Origin: JAFLCL01 sp964502175
GTDB taxonomy: Bacteria; Myxococcota_A; Polyangia; Polyangiales; Sandaracinaceae
Assembly: GCA_964502175.1 (NCBI GenBank)
Contig: CAZCVE010000038.1
Span: forward strand, 1 to 64,000
Reading direction: 5' to 3'
Length of the DNA: 64,000 nucleotides
Both the position numbers and the translations under genes were made by a program. Shown in pieces: positions 43,152 to 50,792 of the stretch (position 1 is the first letter of the stretch; each line of letters begins with the position of its first letter). The notes under the pieces are model-generated. The model saw only the letters and a list, made by a program, of their open reading frames with translations. It ran no database searches and had not been told where the DNA came from.

Positions 43152-44786
43152 ATGCATCGAGTCTTCTGCGCAACTCGCGCAACGCTGATCGCCTCCGCGC
43201 TCGCTCTCGTCGCCTGTCTCTCGTGGGCATCCGCGGGGATCGCGCAGACGCGCGACGAGGCGAGCGCGCCCGCTCTCGACGCGGACGAGTTGCGCGAGGG
43301 CTCGCGCGATTCGCGCAAATCGGACGCTCCGACCGACGCTGACGAGGAGGGCGAAGCCACCGAAGGCGAGGAAGCGGATGTCGAAGGCGACGAGGACGCC
43401 GATGAGGACGACGCCGACGCCGAAGGCGAGGACGAGGCTGACGCCGACGCTGAAGGCGAGGACGAGGACGACGCCGATGCCGAAGGCGAGGACGCCGACG
43501 AGGACGACTCGGACGAGGACCCAGACGAGGACTCCGAGGAGAGCGACGACGACGCCGAGGAAGCAGAAGACGACGCGGTCGAGGAGCCGGTGCCCGCGGC
43601 TCCCGCGGCGCCGCTCTTCCAAGCGGTCGTGGCGGGCGTTCCGATCCGCATCACGGGCATCGTGCACGCGCGCATCGAGCTCACGCAGGGCGTGCAGTCG
43701 TTCGACAACGCGACGCCCGTCGCGCCCACCTCGGCCGTGAACCCCGCGGTGATGGCCGCGCCCGACGATCTCTTGCTCTCGTTCCAGGTGCAGCAGACGC
43801 GCCTGGGCATGACGATCGGCGACCCCAACAATTTCCGGGGCATCGTCGAGATCGACTTCACGCACTTCGATCAGAGCTCGCCCACCGTGCAGGCCTTCCC
43901 GCGGATCCGCATCGGCCTGCTCGAGTGGACGTTCGCGCCGAACCAGAAGCTCTTCCTCGGACAGACGTGGGACATCTTCGGCAACGCGACGGGGCCGCAG
44001 CTGCTCTCGCACTCGTTCAACCTCGTCGGCTCCCTCTTCCGCGCGGGCAACATCGGCTTCATGCGGCAGCAGCTCGGCTGGAGCGGGCGCTTCGACTCCG
44101 TCGAGCTCGCGGTGGCGGTGGGCCTCCAGGGCGCGAACACGGGGCCGACGTTCAACAACATCGAGGGCTCGCTCACGCCCACGGGCGCCGCGCGCTTGAT
44201 GCTGCACCTCGGTGATCGACAGGTGATCGGCGTGAGCGGGATCGTGACCGCGCTCCGCTACGCCTCTGGCATGGAGACCGAGCATCGCCCCGCGATGGGC
44301 GTGGTCGCGTTCACGGACGCGCAGCTCGGCACGTTCAACCTGCACGCAGAGCTCTACGTCGCGCAGAACCTCGCGGGCACGGGCGCGCTGTCGATCGGCG
44401 CGGGGCGCTTCGGCACGAACGTGGTCGAGATGGGCGGCTACCTCTCGGGCCGCGTGCAGATCGAGCAGCACGCGGTCACCGCCGGCTTCGGCGTGGCCGG
44501 CGTGCTCAACGACACGGCCGTGGCTCCTGGCTACACGCCCGCGAACCCGACGGGCACGCCGCCCACCACGCTCGGCGTGCTCACGCCAGCGACGGGCCCG
44601 GGCATCATTGCGAACCTCTCCGGTTTCTTGGGGTACTGGTACTCGCCGCTGCCGGGGCTCTCGATCGTGCTCGAGCCCTACTTCCACTTGACGCACTTCG
44701 CGCTCGACGCGGGTGATGTTGCACGGGGCGTTGTCGAGGCGCGAGGTGCCGTCGGCGCGCGCGCCGGCGCGATGTTCCAGTTCTGA
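43152..44786 (+). CDS. porin-like outer-membrane beta-barrel protein
   Basis: 544 residues from the ATG at 43152 (an upstream ATG at 43095 would put 19 residues before the signal). Sec signal MHRVFCATRATLIASALALVACLSWASAGIAQ. An Asp/Glu-rich low-complexity region of about 100 residues (DADAEGEDEADADAEGEDED...) is followed by a barrel of ~370 residues with alternating hydrophobic strands and the terminal Phe signature (GAMFQF), as in DcaP-like porins (QQTRLGMTIGDPNNFRGIVEIDF; GFLGYWYSPLPGLSIVLEPYF). Exports or imports small solutes across the outer membrane. The acidic region probably sits at the membrane face and may bind divalent cations. Confidence 0.85.
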   Translation: MHRVFCATRATLIASALALVACLSWASAGIAQTRDEASAPALDADELREGSRDSRKSDAPTDADEEGEATEGEEADVEGDEDADEDDADAEGEDEADADAEGEDEDDADAEGEDADEDDSDEDPDEDSEESDDDAEEAEDDAVEEPVPAAPAAPLFQAVVAGVPIRITGIVHARIELTQGVQSFDNATPVAPTSAVNPAVMAAPDDLLLSFQVQQTRLGMTIGDPNNFRGIVEIDFTHFDQSSPTVQAFPRIRIGLLEWTFAPNQKLFLGQTWDIFGNATGPQLLSHSFNLVGSLFRAGNIGFMRQQLGWSGRFDSVELAVAVGLQGANTGPTFNNIEGSLTPTGAARLMLHLGDRQVIGVSGIVTALRYASGMETEHRPAMGVVAFTDAQLGTFNLHAELYVAQNLAGTGALSIGAGRFGTNVVEMGGYLSGRVQIEQHAVTAGFGVAGVLNDTAVAPGYTPANPTGTPPTTLGVLTPATGPGIIANLSGFLGYWYSPLPGLSIVLEPYFHLTHFALDAGDVARGVVEARGAVGARAGAMFQF

Positions 44787-44881
44787 CCGCGAGACGTTCC
44801 CCAGTTCCGAGGGCGAGACCTCGCGCCTCCTTCTCGGTCGACGATGAGCAAGGGATGAGGTCGAGAGATTCGGGCGATCCC

Positions 44882-44946
44882 GTGTGCCCACTGGCTGACG
44901 TGCATCGCTTCGCGCTGCAAGCCCGTCGGGCTCAGCGAGTTGGGCG
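44882..44946 (+). repeat. degenerate copy of the three-hairpin REP-like element
   Basis: GTGCCCACTGGCTGA is followed by GCATCGCTTCGCGCTGC and CAAGCCCGTCGGGCTCAGCG. It is the same element as around the transposase at 53 kb, but it has lost the AAGCCAGGGGCAGTA segment and one base pair of the second stem (GCATCGC/GCGCTGC). This marks it as an old, solitary copy. Confidence 0.65.
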
Positions 44947-44955
44947 AGCCATGGA

Positions 44956-45803
44956 CCTCGCGCGTGCGGCGGAGCGAAGCCCGAGACGGAATGGGTGACT
45001 GCGAGCGTCTCGGCGCGAGAGTCTTGGTTGTCGGCTTCGAGGGGAGAGAAGTTGGGCGGAGCGGTCGGCGCGGCCCTCACTTGCGTGCGCGCTCGCGAGG
45101 CTCGTGTCCGTCTCGATCNNNNNNNNNNNNNNNNNNNNNNNNNNNNNNNNNNNNNNNNNNNNNNNNNNNNNNNNNNNNNNNNNNNNNNNNNNNNNNNNNN
45201 NNNNNNNNNNNNNNNNNNTTTCCGACGCGGACCTCGACGTACTCGCCGCGAGGATGCGCCCGTGAGGCACGACCTCGCGCGTGCGACGCAGCGAAGCGCG
45301 AGACGGAATGGGTGACTGACTGCGTCGCGTCGCGCGAAGTGTGGGTCGCGCCTTCGAAGGGAGAGAAGCTGGGCGGAGCTGTCGGCGCGGCCCTCACTTG
45401 CGTGCGCGCTCGCGAGGCTCGTGTCCGTCTCGATCGAACGTCCTGCGTCGTCTTGCGCGACACCCTCGCGCGGCCATTCCTCGATCGACGCTGACGCGTG
45501 GGCCGGCTGCCCGATTGATGACGTGATCACGGCTTGGTCGACGGCTCGATCGACGACGTGATCACGCCTCGGCTCGCGCTCGACCGAGGACGCGATGAGG
45601 TGCACAGGACGCGCGCTCGCGTGGGCTCTTCTGATGCGATCGTCGCGCGCGGGAGGTTCGCGCCGCGATGGACGCATCCGTGAGGCACGGCGTCGTCGCG
45701 TCTGCCTCTGCCCCTTTCCGACGCGGACCTCGACGTACTCGCCGCGAGGATGCGCCCGTGAGGCACGACTTCGCGCGTCGAGAGCAGCGAAGCCCGAGCA
45801 GCT
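44956..45803 (+). repeat. ~0.5-kb tandem repeat block, related to the 32.7-kb repeat
   Basis: Unit 1 starts at 44956 (CCTCGCGCGTGCG) and is interrupted by the N gap. Unit 2 runs from 45273 to about 45768 (period ~496 bp). Unit 3 begins at 45769 and is cut off at 45803 by the porin-end duplication. Shared blocks include GCAGCGAAGC-CGAGACGG, GGAATGGGTGACTG, GAGAAG-TGGGCGGAGC-GTCG and CGCTCGCGAGGCTCGTGTCC. No convincing gene lies in 44787-45831. Confidence 0.75.
45119..45218. other. assembly gap (100 N) inside the repeat block
   Basis: Exactly 100 N, the usual placeholder for a gap of unknown size. It falls inside the first repeat unit, so the number of repeat copies here is not known. Confidence 0.99.
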
Positions 45804-45831
45804 CGGCGCGATGTTCCAGTTCTGAGTGAGC

Positions 45832-46446
45832 TCAGTGCGAGAGGGCGAGCGCGGGGGTGAGCGCGCCGTCCGACTGCCAGGCGACCGCGTGGCAGTCGTT
45901 GCACACCAGCGGCACCGCGCCGACGCCTGCGTCGCGACCTCGCGCGGCGTAGCCGTGACCGCTCGGAGGTCCCATGCCGCGCCACACGACCTGCATCCGA
46001 TCGCTCGCGCGACCGACGCGCAGCTCGAAGAACTCCCAGCCGATCGTGCCGTCGCGGTTGTACGGCACGCCGCGCTTCGCCATCGCGTGGATCACCCAGT
46101 CGCTCGGGTCGCCGTTCTCGATCGTCTTCACGAGCATCGTGCCGACCGGCCAGCGACGCGCGCCCTCGGGTGGACGGTGGTTGACGTAGATGGCGGTCGG
46201 ACCCGGCGTCGCGCCGACGGGGATCATCGCGCCCTCGATCGGGATGCGCTCCCACGTGCGAAAGTCCTCGAAGTCGCGCGCGAACGCGACGAAGGTCTCG
46301 CCGCTCGCGGCCGCGGACGCAGGCTCGGGCTCACGCGCGGGCTCGACGCGCGGCGGCGGAGGCGCATGCGGCACGAGCACTCCGATCGCGACGGTGGCGC
46401 CCGCGATCACGGCGACCGCCGCGAGCACCTGCAAGGCCGCCTTCAT
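45832..46446 (-). CDS. cytochrome P460-like heme protein
   Basis: 204 residues. An N-terminal membrane anchor or uncleaved signal (AALQVLAAVAVIAGATVAIGVLV) is followed by a Pro-rich linker and the P460-type domain (FVAFARDFEDFRTWERIPIEG, TAIYVNHRP, MLVKTIENGDPSDWVIHAMAKRG, GWEFFELR) with the heme site CNDCH at 182-186. P460 proteins use an unusual heme crosslinked to a Lys; a candidate is Lys107 in MLVKTIEN, but this is inference. Its start overlaps the imelysin stop by 4 bases. Probably a periplasmic redox or NO-related heme protein tied to the operon. Confidence 0.85.
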   Translation of the reverse strand: MKAALQVLAAVAVIAGATVAIGVLVPHAPPPPRVEPAREPEPASAAASGETFVAFARDFEDFRTWERIPIEGAMIPVGATPGPTAIYVNHRPPEGARRWPVGTMLVKTIENGDPSDWVIHAMAKRGVPYNRDGTIGWEFFELRVGRASDRMQVVWRGMGPPSGHGYAARGRDAGVGAVPLVCNDCHAVAWQSDGALTPALALSH

Positions 46447-47486
46447 CGTCCGAGCTCCGAGATGCCCATCGCGCGGCCCGTCGCGCGCACCTCGTACGCG
46501 AGAGAGCGGTCGGCCTCGGGATCGCTCTCGTGCGTGAGCAGCACGAAGAGGCGACCGTACGGCGTCTCGCGGTGCGCGTCGCTCGGGCGATCGGGCGTGA
46601 AGCCGTCGGGCACGGGCGGGAGGTCGTCGCCGGGGCTCGCGTCGTAGGCCTCGCGGAGCCTCGCGAGGCCTTCGCGGAGCCTCGACAAGCGCTCGCGACC
46701 GTCGGGCAAGGCTTCGATCTCGCTCGCGAAGGCCTCGAGCACGGCGACGCCGCCGTCGAGGTTTCCGCGCATGTCGGCGAGCGTGTGGCCCGCGTAGCGC
46801 GACTCGCTCTGTCCGGTCGTGCCGAGGCGCACCTTCTCGGCCTGCTCTTCGATCGAGCCCGTCACCCCGCGCCACGCGGTCTCCGGATCGAGCGCGACGG
46901 GGCCGAGCGTGTCCTCCATGCGGCGCAGGTCTCGCACCAGGCGCGCGCAGAGACCGGCCTCGAAGCGGTCGCGCGTCGTGTCGTCGAGCGCGATCGGATC
47001 GGCCGGATGCACCAGCGCACGCTCGAACGCGATCACAGCAGCCGGCTCGCCGCGCGCCCAGATCTCGGGGCCCCAGAGCACACGCTCGATCGCGTGCATG
47101 CCGATGAACCCCTCTGCATCGAACGGATCCGTCTCCGCGCGCAGCTCCGCGACGTGCTCGAAGCGATCGTCGACGTCTCGGTCGGTCTCGGGGAAGAGCA
47201 CCGCGATCGCGCCCTCGATGCGCTCGTAGTGGAGGCGCGCGTCTCGCCAGCGCGCGCGCCGCGTCTCGTTCGTCGCGCCCGCGGCGCACAGGCCGTCTGC
47301 GGCTAGGACGAGCGCGTGCACCTCGGTGTCGACGTAGCGATCGACCTCGAGCGTCGCGCGCGCGTGCGGCGGCGCGGGCGGCGCGACCACGGCGGGCGTG
47401 CTCTCCGTCGGCGTGTCCTCGCCACCACACGCGACGAGCCCGACGCCCGCGAGCGTGATCGACACGATCGAGACGCGCCCCTTCAC
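46443..47486 (-). CDS. imelysin-family lipoprotein (iron-regulated)
   Basis: 347 residues from a GTG at 47486 overlapping the upstream stop by 4 bases (GTGA). Lipoprotein signal MKGRVSIVSITLAGVGLVAC (Cys 20). The imelysin signature GFIGMHAIERVLWG (GxHxxE) is intact and the helical bundle is recognisable (RWRDARLHYERIEGAIAVLFPETDRDVDDRFEHVAELRAETDPFDAEG; DMRGNLDGGVAVLEAFASEIEAL). Imelysins are iron-repressed envelope proteins thought to bind iron or heme. In Pseudomonas the similar gene sits beside a diheme oxidoreductase, as here. Confidence 0.9.
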   Translation of the reverse strand: MKGRVSIVSITLAGVGLVACGGEDTPTESTPAVVAPPAPPHARATLEVDRYVDTEVHALVLAADGLCAAGATNETRRARWRDARLHYERIEGAIAVLFPETDRDVDDRFEHVAELRAETDPFDAEGFIGMHAIERVLWGPEIWARGEPAAVIAFERALVHPADPIALDDTTRDRFEAGLCARLVRDLRRMEDTLGPVALDPETAWRGVTGSIEEQAEKVRLGTTGQSESRYAGHTLADMRGNLDGGVAVLEAFASEIEALPDGRERLSRLREGLARLREAYDASPGDDLPPVPDGFTPDRPSDAHRETPYGRLFVLLTHESDPEADRSLAYEVRATGRAMGISELGR

Positions 47487-48664
47487 AGGCCCTCCACGAA
47501 GCGCACGAGCGCGGCGCGATCGCCCACCTCCAGCGCGTCGAAGCGCGCGATCACCTCGCTCGCCTCGGAGCCGTCGGAGCCGTGAGCCTCGATCGCGGAG
47601 CGCACGTCGGCGGCGCGACCGTCGTGGAGGAAGCCGCGGAAGAAGCGCATGCCGATCAGCGGTGCCGTGCGCCACTCGCGATCGGTCGCCGTGCGCTCGG
47701 ACGGTCCGTCGGCGAGCCCGACGCCGAGGTCGTGCAGCAAGAGATCCGTGTAGAGCGCGACCTCGCGATCACGCATCGCCTCGATCGGGTGATCGCTGCG
47801 CGTGCGGGCGCTCGGCACGTGGCATCCGTCGCAGCCCACCTCGCCGAAGAGCGCCGCGCCGCGCGTGGATGGCTCGGTCCGCGTGGGGATCGACAAGAGA
47901 CGCACGTAGGACGCGATCGCGTGCACGGCCTCGTCGTCGACGTCGATGCCCTCGCGGAGATCGTCGAGCAGCGCGTCGGGGTTGGGCGGCTCGCTCGGCC
48001 GTGCCGACGAGGTGAGGCCCATGTCGCCGAGCAGCGCGTCGACGACGAAGTCCTCGAGCGTGGCCGTGCGCCCCTTGTGGCCGAAGCGACCGAAGCGAGG
48101 ACGACTCTCCCCGAACACGCTGGGTGGCGCCGTGTCGATCGCGAGCTCCGACACGCGCCCCGAGATCGCACCGCCGCGCTCGGCTTGCGCGTCGGCCCAG
48201 CCGCGCAGCGTCGCGTCGTCGATCGCCTCCATCCACCCGCGACCGATCACCGCGGGCGGCAGGCGCGTGGACGTGACTGCCCCATCTGGGGCGACGAGCG
48301 GTGTGCGCGCCACACCTGACAGTCGCGGCCTCACCGTGTCGCCGAACGGATGGAGCGGCGGCGGGACGAAGCGCTGCACCACGCCGGGGCCGCGGAGGTC
48401 GTCTTCGTGACAGCCCTCGCACGAGCGCTGGATGTAGTGCGGGCCGATGCCCTGCGTGTCGGCGAACGACTCCTCGAAGCGCGCGTCACCCTGCGCGAAC
48501 AGCAGGAGCTGCGCCGCATCGAGCCCCTCGATCGGTCGATCGCTCGGATCGTCGTGCACGAGCGTCGGCGTGATCTCGGGCTGGGGCGGCTCGGTCACCT
48601 CGCGCGCTTCTCCGCTGCAGCCCGCGAGGGCGGCGAGCGCGAGCGATCGAGCGAGGCGAGACAC
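47483..48664 (-). CDS. di-heme oxidoreductase, thiol oxidoreductase-like (DHOR/DUF1111)
   Basis: 393 residues. Lipoprotein signal MSRLARSLALAALAGC (Cys 16). Two c-type heme sites: CEGCH at 82-86 and CDGCH at 278-282. The DHOR blocks are present (GIGPHYIQRSCEGCHEDDLRGPG, RFGRFGHKGRTATLEDFVVDALLGDMGLT, HDLGVGLADG, RFFRGFLHDGRAADVRSAIEAHG). First gene of the overlapping operon DHOR-imelysin-P460 (transcribed right to left). The trio suggests iron/heme acquisition with electron transfer at the outer face of the envelope. Confidence 0.9.
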   Translation of the reverse strand: MSRLARSLALAALAGCSGEAREVTEPPQPEITPTLVHDDPSDRPIEGLDAAQLLLFAQGDARFEESFADTQGIGPHYIQRSCEGCHEDDLRGPGVVQRFVPPPLHPFGDTVRPRLSGVARTPLVAPDGAVTSTRLPPAVIGRGWMEAIDDATLRGWADAQAERGGAISGRVSELAIDTAPPSVFGESRPRFGRFGHKGRTATLEDFVVDALLGDMGLTSSARPSEPPNPDALLDDLREGIDVDDEAVHAIASYVRLLSIPTRTEPSTRGAALFGEVGCDGCHVPSARTRSDHPIEAMRDREVALYTDLLLHDLGVGLADGPSERTATDREWRTAPLIGMRFFRGFLHDGRAADVRSAIEAHGSDGSEASEVIARFDALEVGDRAALVRFVEGL

Positions 48665-48822
48665 GCGCTGACTCTAGAACAAGACGGCGTCTCGGAGCGC
48701 CTCGTGACCGGGCAGAACCCCGCGTCCGCGGCCGGGGTCGCCGAGGCGATGGTGAGCGTGCTCTCGGATCGCGCGGCCTGAGCTTCTTTCCTTTCAGTGC
48801 TGGGGGCGTGCACCATGGAGCG

Positions 48823-50778
48823 ATGACTTCGTCGCTCCGCCGCATCGCGACGCTCGGTCTCGCCCTGACCCCGAGCGTCCTCTCCGCCATGGCTCTGCCC
48901 AGCGCCGCCTCCGCGCAAGCGACGTGCGTCGACTCCACGGGCGACGCGTGCCTCAACGTGATCCGCACGGCGCGTCCGGACGGCGTGGTCGAGGACATCT
49001 TCACGACGCGTGATGGTCTCTACGCGCCGCAGCTCACCTTCGCGTCGTACCTGCGCGGCGTGAACGGCTGCATCGGCTACACGCACACGCCGACGATCCT
49101 CGAGGGCTACTCGTGTGGCTCGCCGGGCACGAGCCCTCCGGGCGGCGACGACCCGGCGTTCCAAGCGAACTCGCTCGACTGGTACTGGACGCAGGTCGCG
49201 CGTACGCGCCCCGACGGAACAGGCGTGGCGGACGGCGAGGCAGGCAACTACGAGCCGACGCGCGGCCGCATCTACGACCTCGGCGGCGAGGCGAACCGTG
49301 TCGTCCTCTTTCCGATCACCGATCACCCGCCGCTGCCGTGCGAGGCGTTCGAGTACACGGTGTGGCTCTCGAACGATCCGAACGCGACGCGCACGGCGAC
49401 GGCGGACGCGCCCGATCCGCTCGCGTGGAACCCCGCGCGCCTGATCCGCGCCTTCACGCAGGGCTGGACGCGCAACGCCGCCGCGCGGGGTGCGAGCGAG
49501 CGTGATCGTGGCGACCTCGCGACGTACCTGCGCGATGGCTCGGGCGGAGATGCCGTCGCCGACGCGCTCGCGACCGTGTGGTCTCTGCCGTGTGGTCTCT
49601 CGTTTCGCTACGTCGCGATCCAGGGCGGCAACAACGGCAACCCCGGGCCCGAGTGCGAGTTCAACTCGTCCGAGGACGAGCTCGACGCGGTCGCGGGCCT
49701 CAACGAGGACGACACCGCGATCTGCATCGACGCCGACGGCGATGGCCATCGCAGCGCGACGTGTGGCGGCAGCGACTGCAACGACATGGACGATCGCATC
49801 CACCCGGGCGCGTTCGAGCCGTGCGACGCGACCGAGGATCTCGACTGCCAGCCGATGCGCACGTGTCCGACGGGCACGCGCTGCGATCCCGCGAGCGGCC
49901 TCTGCGCGAACGGATGCTTCGAGGGCGGCTGCGCCGAGGGCTTCACGTGCAGCGCCGGTGACTTCTGCACCGAGGACGCGTGCGCGTCGCGCACGGAGCC
50001 TTGTCCCGAGGGCACGATCTGTCGCGCGGGCTCCTGCGTCGAGCCGTGCGCCGGCGTCGTGTGTCCGCGCGGTGAGGTCTGCGCGGGCGGCGCGTGTCTC
50101 GATCCGTGCCTCGGCGTGGTGTGCCCCTCGATGCAGGTCTGCATCGCGGATCGTCCCGGCGCGCTGACGATCTGTGGACCGGCGTGTACGTGCCTCGATC
50201 TCCCGTCGACCACGCTGTGCGCGGCCGGCACCGTGTGCGACGCGCGCATGGGAAGCGAGACGGCGGGCCGCTGCGTCGAGCCGGGCTGCGAGACCGCGGA
50301 GTGTGCCGCGGACGAGGTGTGCACCGCGGGCGCGTGCGTCGACGCGTGCGACGGCGTCGTGTGTCCGCTCGGCCAGCGCTGCGAGACGGGCGCGTGCATC
50401 GCCGATCTCTGCGCCGCCGTGTCGTGCGGCGCCGGCCTCGTGTGCAACGACGGTGAGTGCATCGCGCCGTGTGATCTCGTCACGTGCGCCGAGAGCGAGC
50501 GCTGTCGCGACGGTGTGTGCGAGACCAACCCGTGCTTCGGCGTCGACTGCGGCACGGAGGCGCGCTGCATCGAGGGCGCGTGCGTCGCGAACGGCATGGA
50601 CGACGCGTCGTCGGGCGGCATGGACTCGGGCGCGCGTCGTGACTCGGGCATGCGCGGCGCGCCGACGAGCGACGGCTGCGGCTGTCGCGCACCGGGCTCG
50701 TCGTCGAGCTCGCGCGGCGCGCTGCTGGTCGCGCTCGGTCTCGCGCTCGCGGCAGCGCGTCGTCGTCGCTCGGCCTGA
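48823..50778 (+). CDS. Cys-rich surface protein with MopE motif and MYXO-CTERM tail
   Basis: 651 residues from the ATG at 48823 (a GTG 15 bases earlier is less likely). Sec signal MTSSLRRIATLGLALTPSVLSAMALPSAASAQA. After a ~270-residue globular part comes a MopE-type motif (CIDADGDGHRSATCGGSDCNDMDDRIHPGAFEPCDA), then a run of Cys-rich units of about 24 residues (CAGVVCPRGEVCAGGACLDPC...). The C-terminus SDGCGCRAPGSSSSSRGALLVALGLALAAARRRRSA is a MYXO-CTERM sorting signal: Cys motif, TM helix, Arg cluster. The myxosortase would cleave and anchor it on the cell surface. Confidence 0.85.
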   Translation: MTSSLRRIATLGLALTPSVLSAMALPSAASAQATCVDSTGDACLNVIRTARPDGVVEDIFTTRDGLYAPQLTFASYLRGVNGCIGYTHTPTILEGYSCGSPGTSPPGGDDPAFQANSLDWYWTQVARTRPDGTGVADGEAGNYEPTRGRIYDLGGEANRVVLFPITDHPPLPCEAFEYTVWLSNDPNATRTATADAPDPLAWNPARLIRAFTQGWTRNAAARGASERDRGDLATYLRDGSGGDAVADALATVWSLPCGLSFRYVAIQGGNNGNPGPECEFNSSEDELDAVAGLNEDDTAICIDADGDGHRSATCGGSDCNDMDDRIHPGAFEPCDATEDLDCQPMRTCPTGTRCDPASGLCANGCFEGGCAEGFTCSAGDFCTEDACASRTEPCPEGTICRAGSCVEPCAGVVCPRGEVCAGGACLDPCLGVVCPSMQVCIADRPGALTICGPACTCLDLPSTTLCAAGTVCDARMGSETAGRCVEPGCETAECAADEVCTAGACVDACDGVVCPLGQRCETGACIADLCAAVSCGAGLVCNDGECIAPCDLVTCAESERCRDGVCETNPCFGVDCGTEARCIEGACVANGMDDASSGGMDSGARRDSGMRGAPTSDGCGCRAPGSSSSSRGALLVALGLALAAARRRRSA

Positions 50779-50792
50779 AGCGCGAAGAGCGC

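Larger units (their letters stand above)
44765..45825 (+). repeat. 22-bp direct duplication of the porin gene 3' end bracketing a ~1-kb insert
   Basis: The same 22 bases, ending in the codons for MFQF and the TGA stop, occur at 44765-44786 (end of the porin gene) and again at 45804-45825. A degraded third form is seen at about 44790-44812. The 1.0 kb between them is non-coding repeat DNA. This looks like a duplication created by insertion or recombination at the porin 3' end. Confidence 0.8.

Noticed and set aside
43026..45677. Open frames crossing the N gap and the repeat block on the minus strand
   Set aside because: They exist only because N codons are treated as open, and the sequence is repetitive and Arg/Ser/Ala-rich. 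The conserved peptide blocks are mentioned in findings but do not make a gene call.
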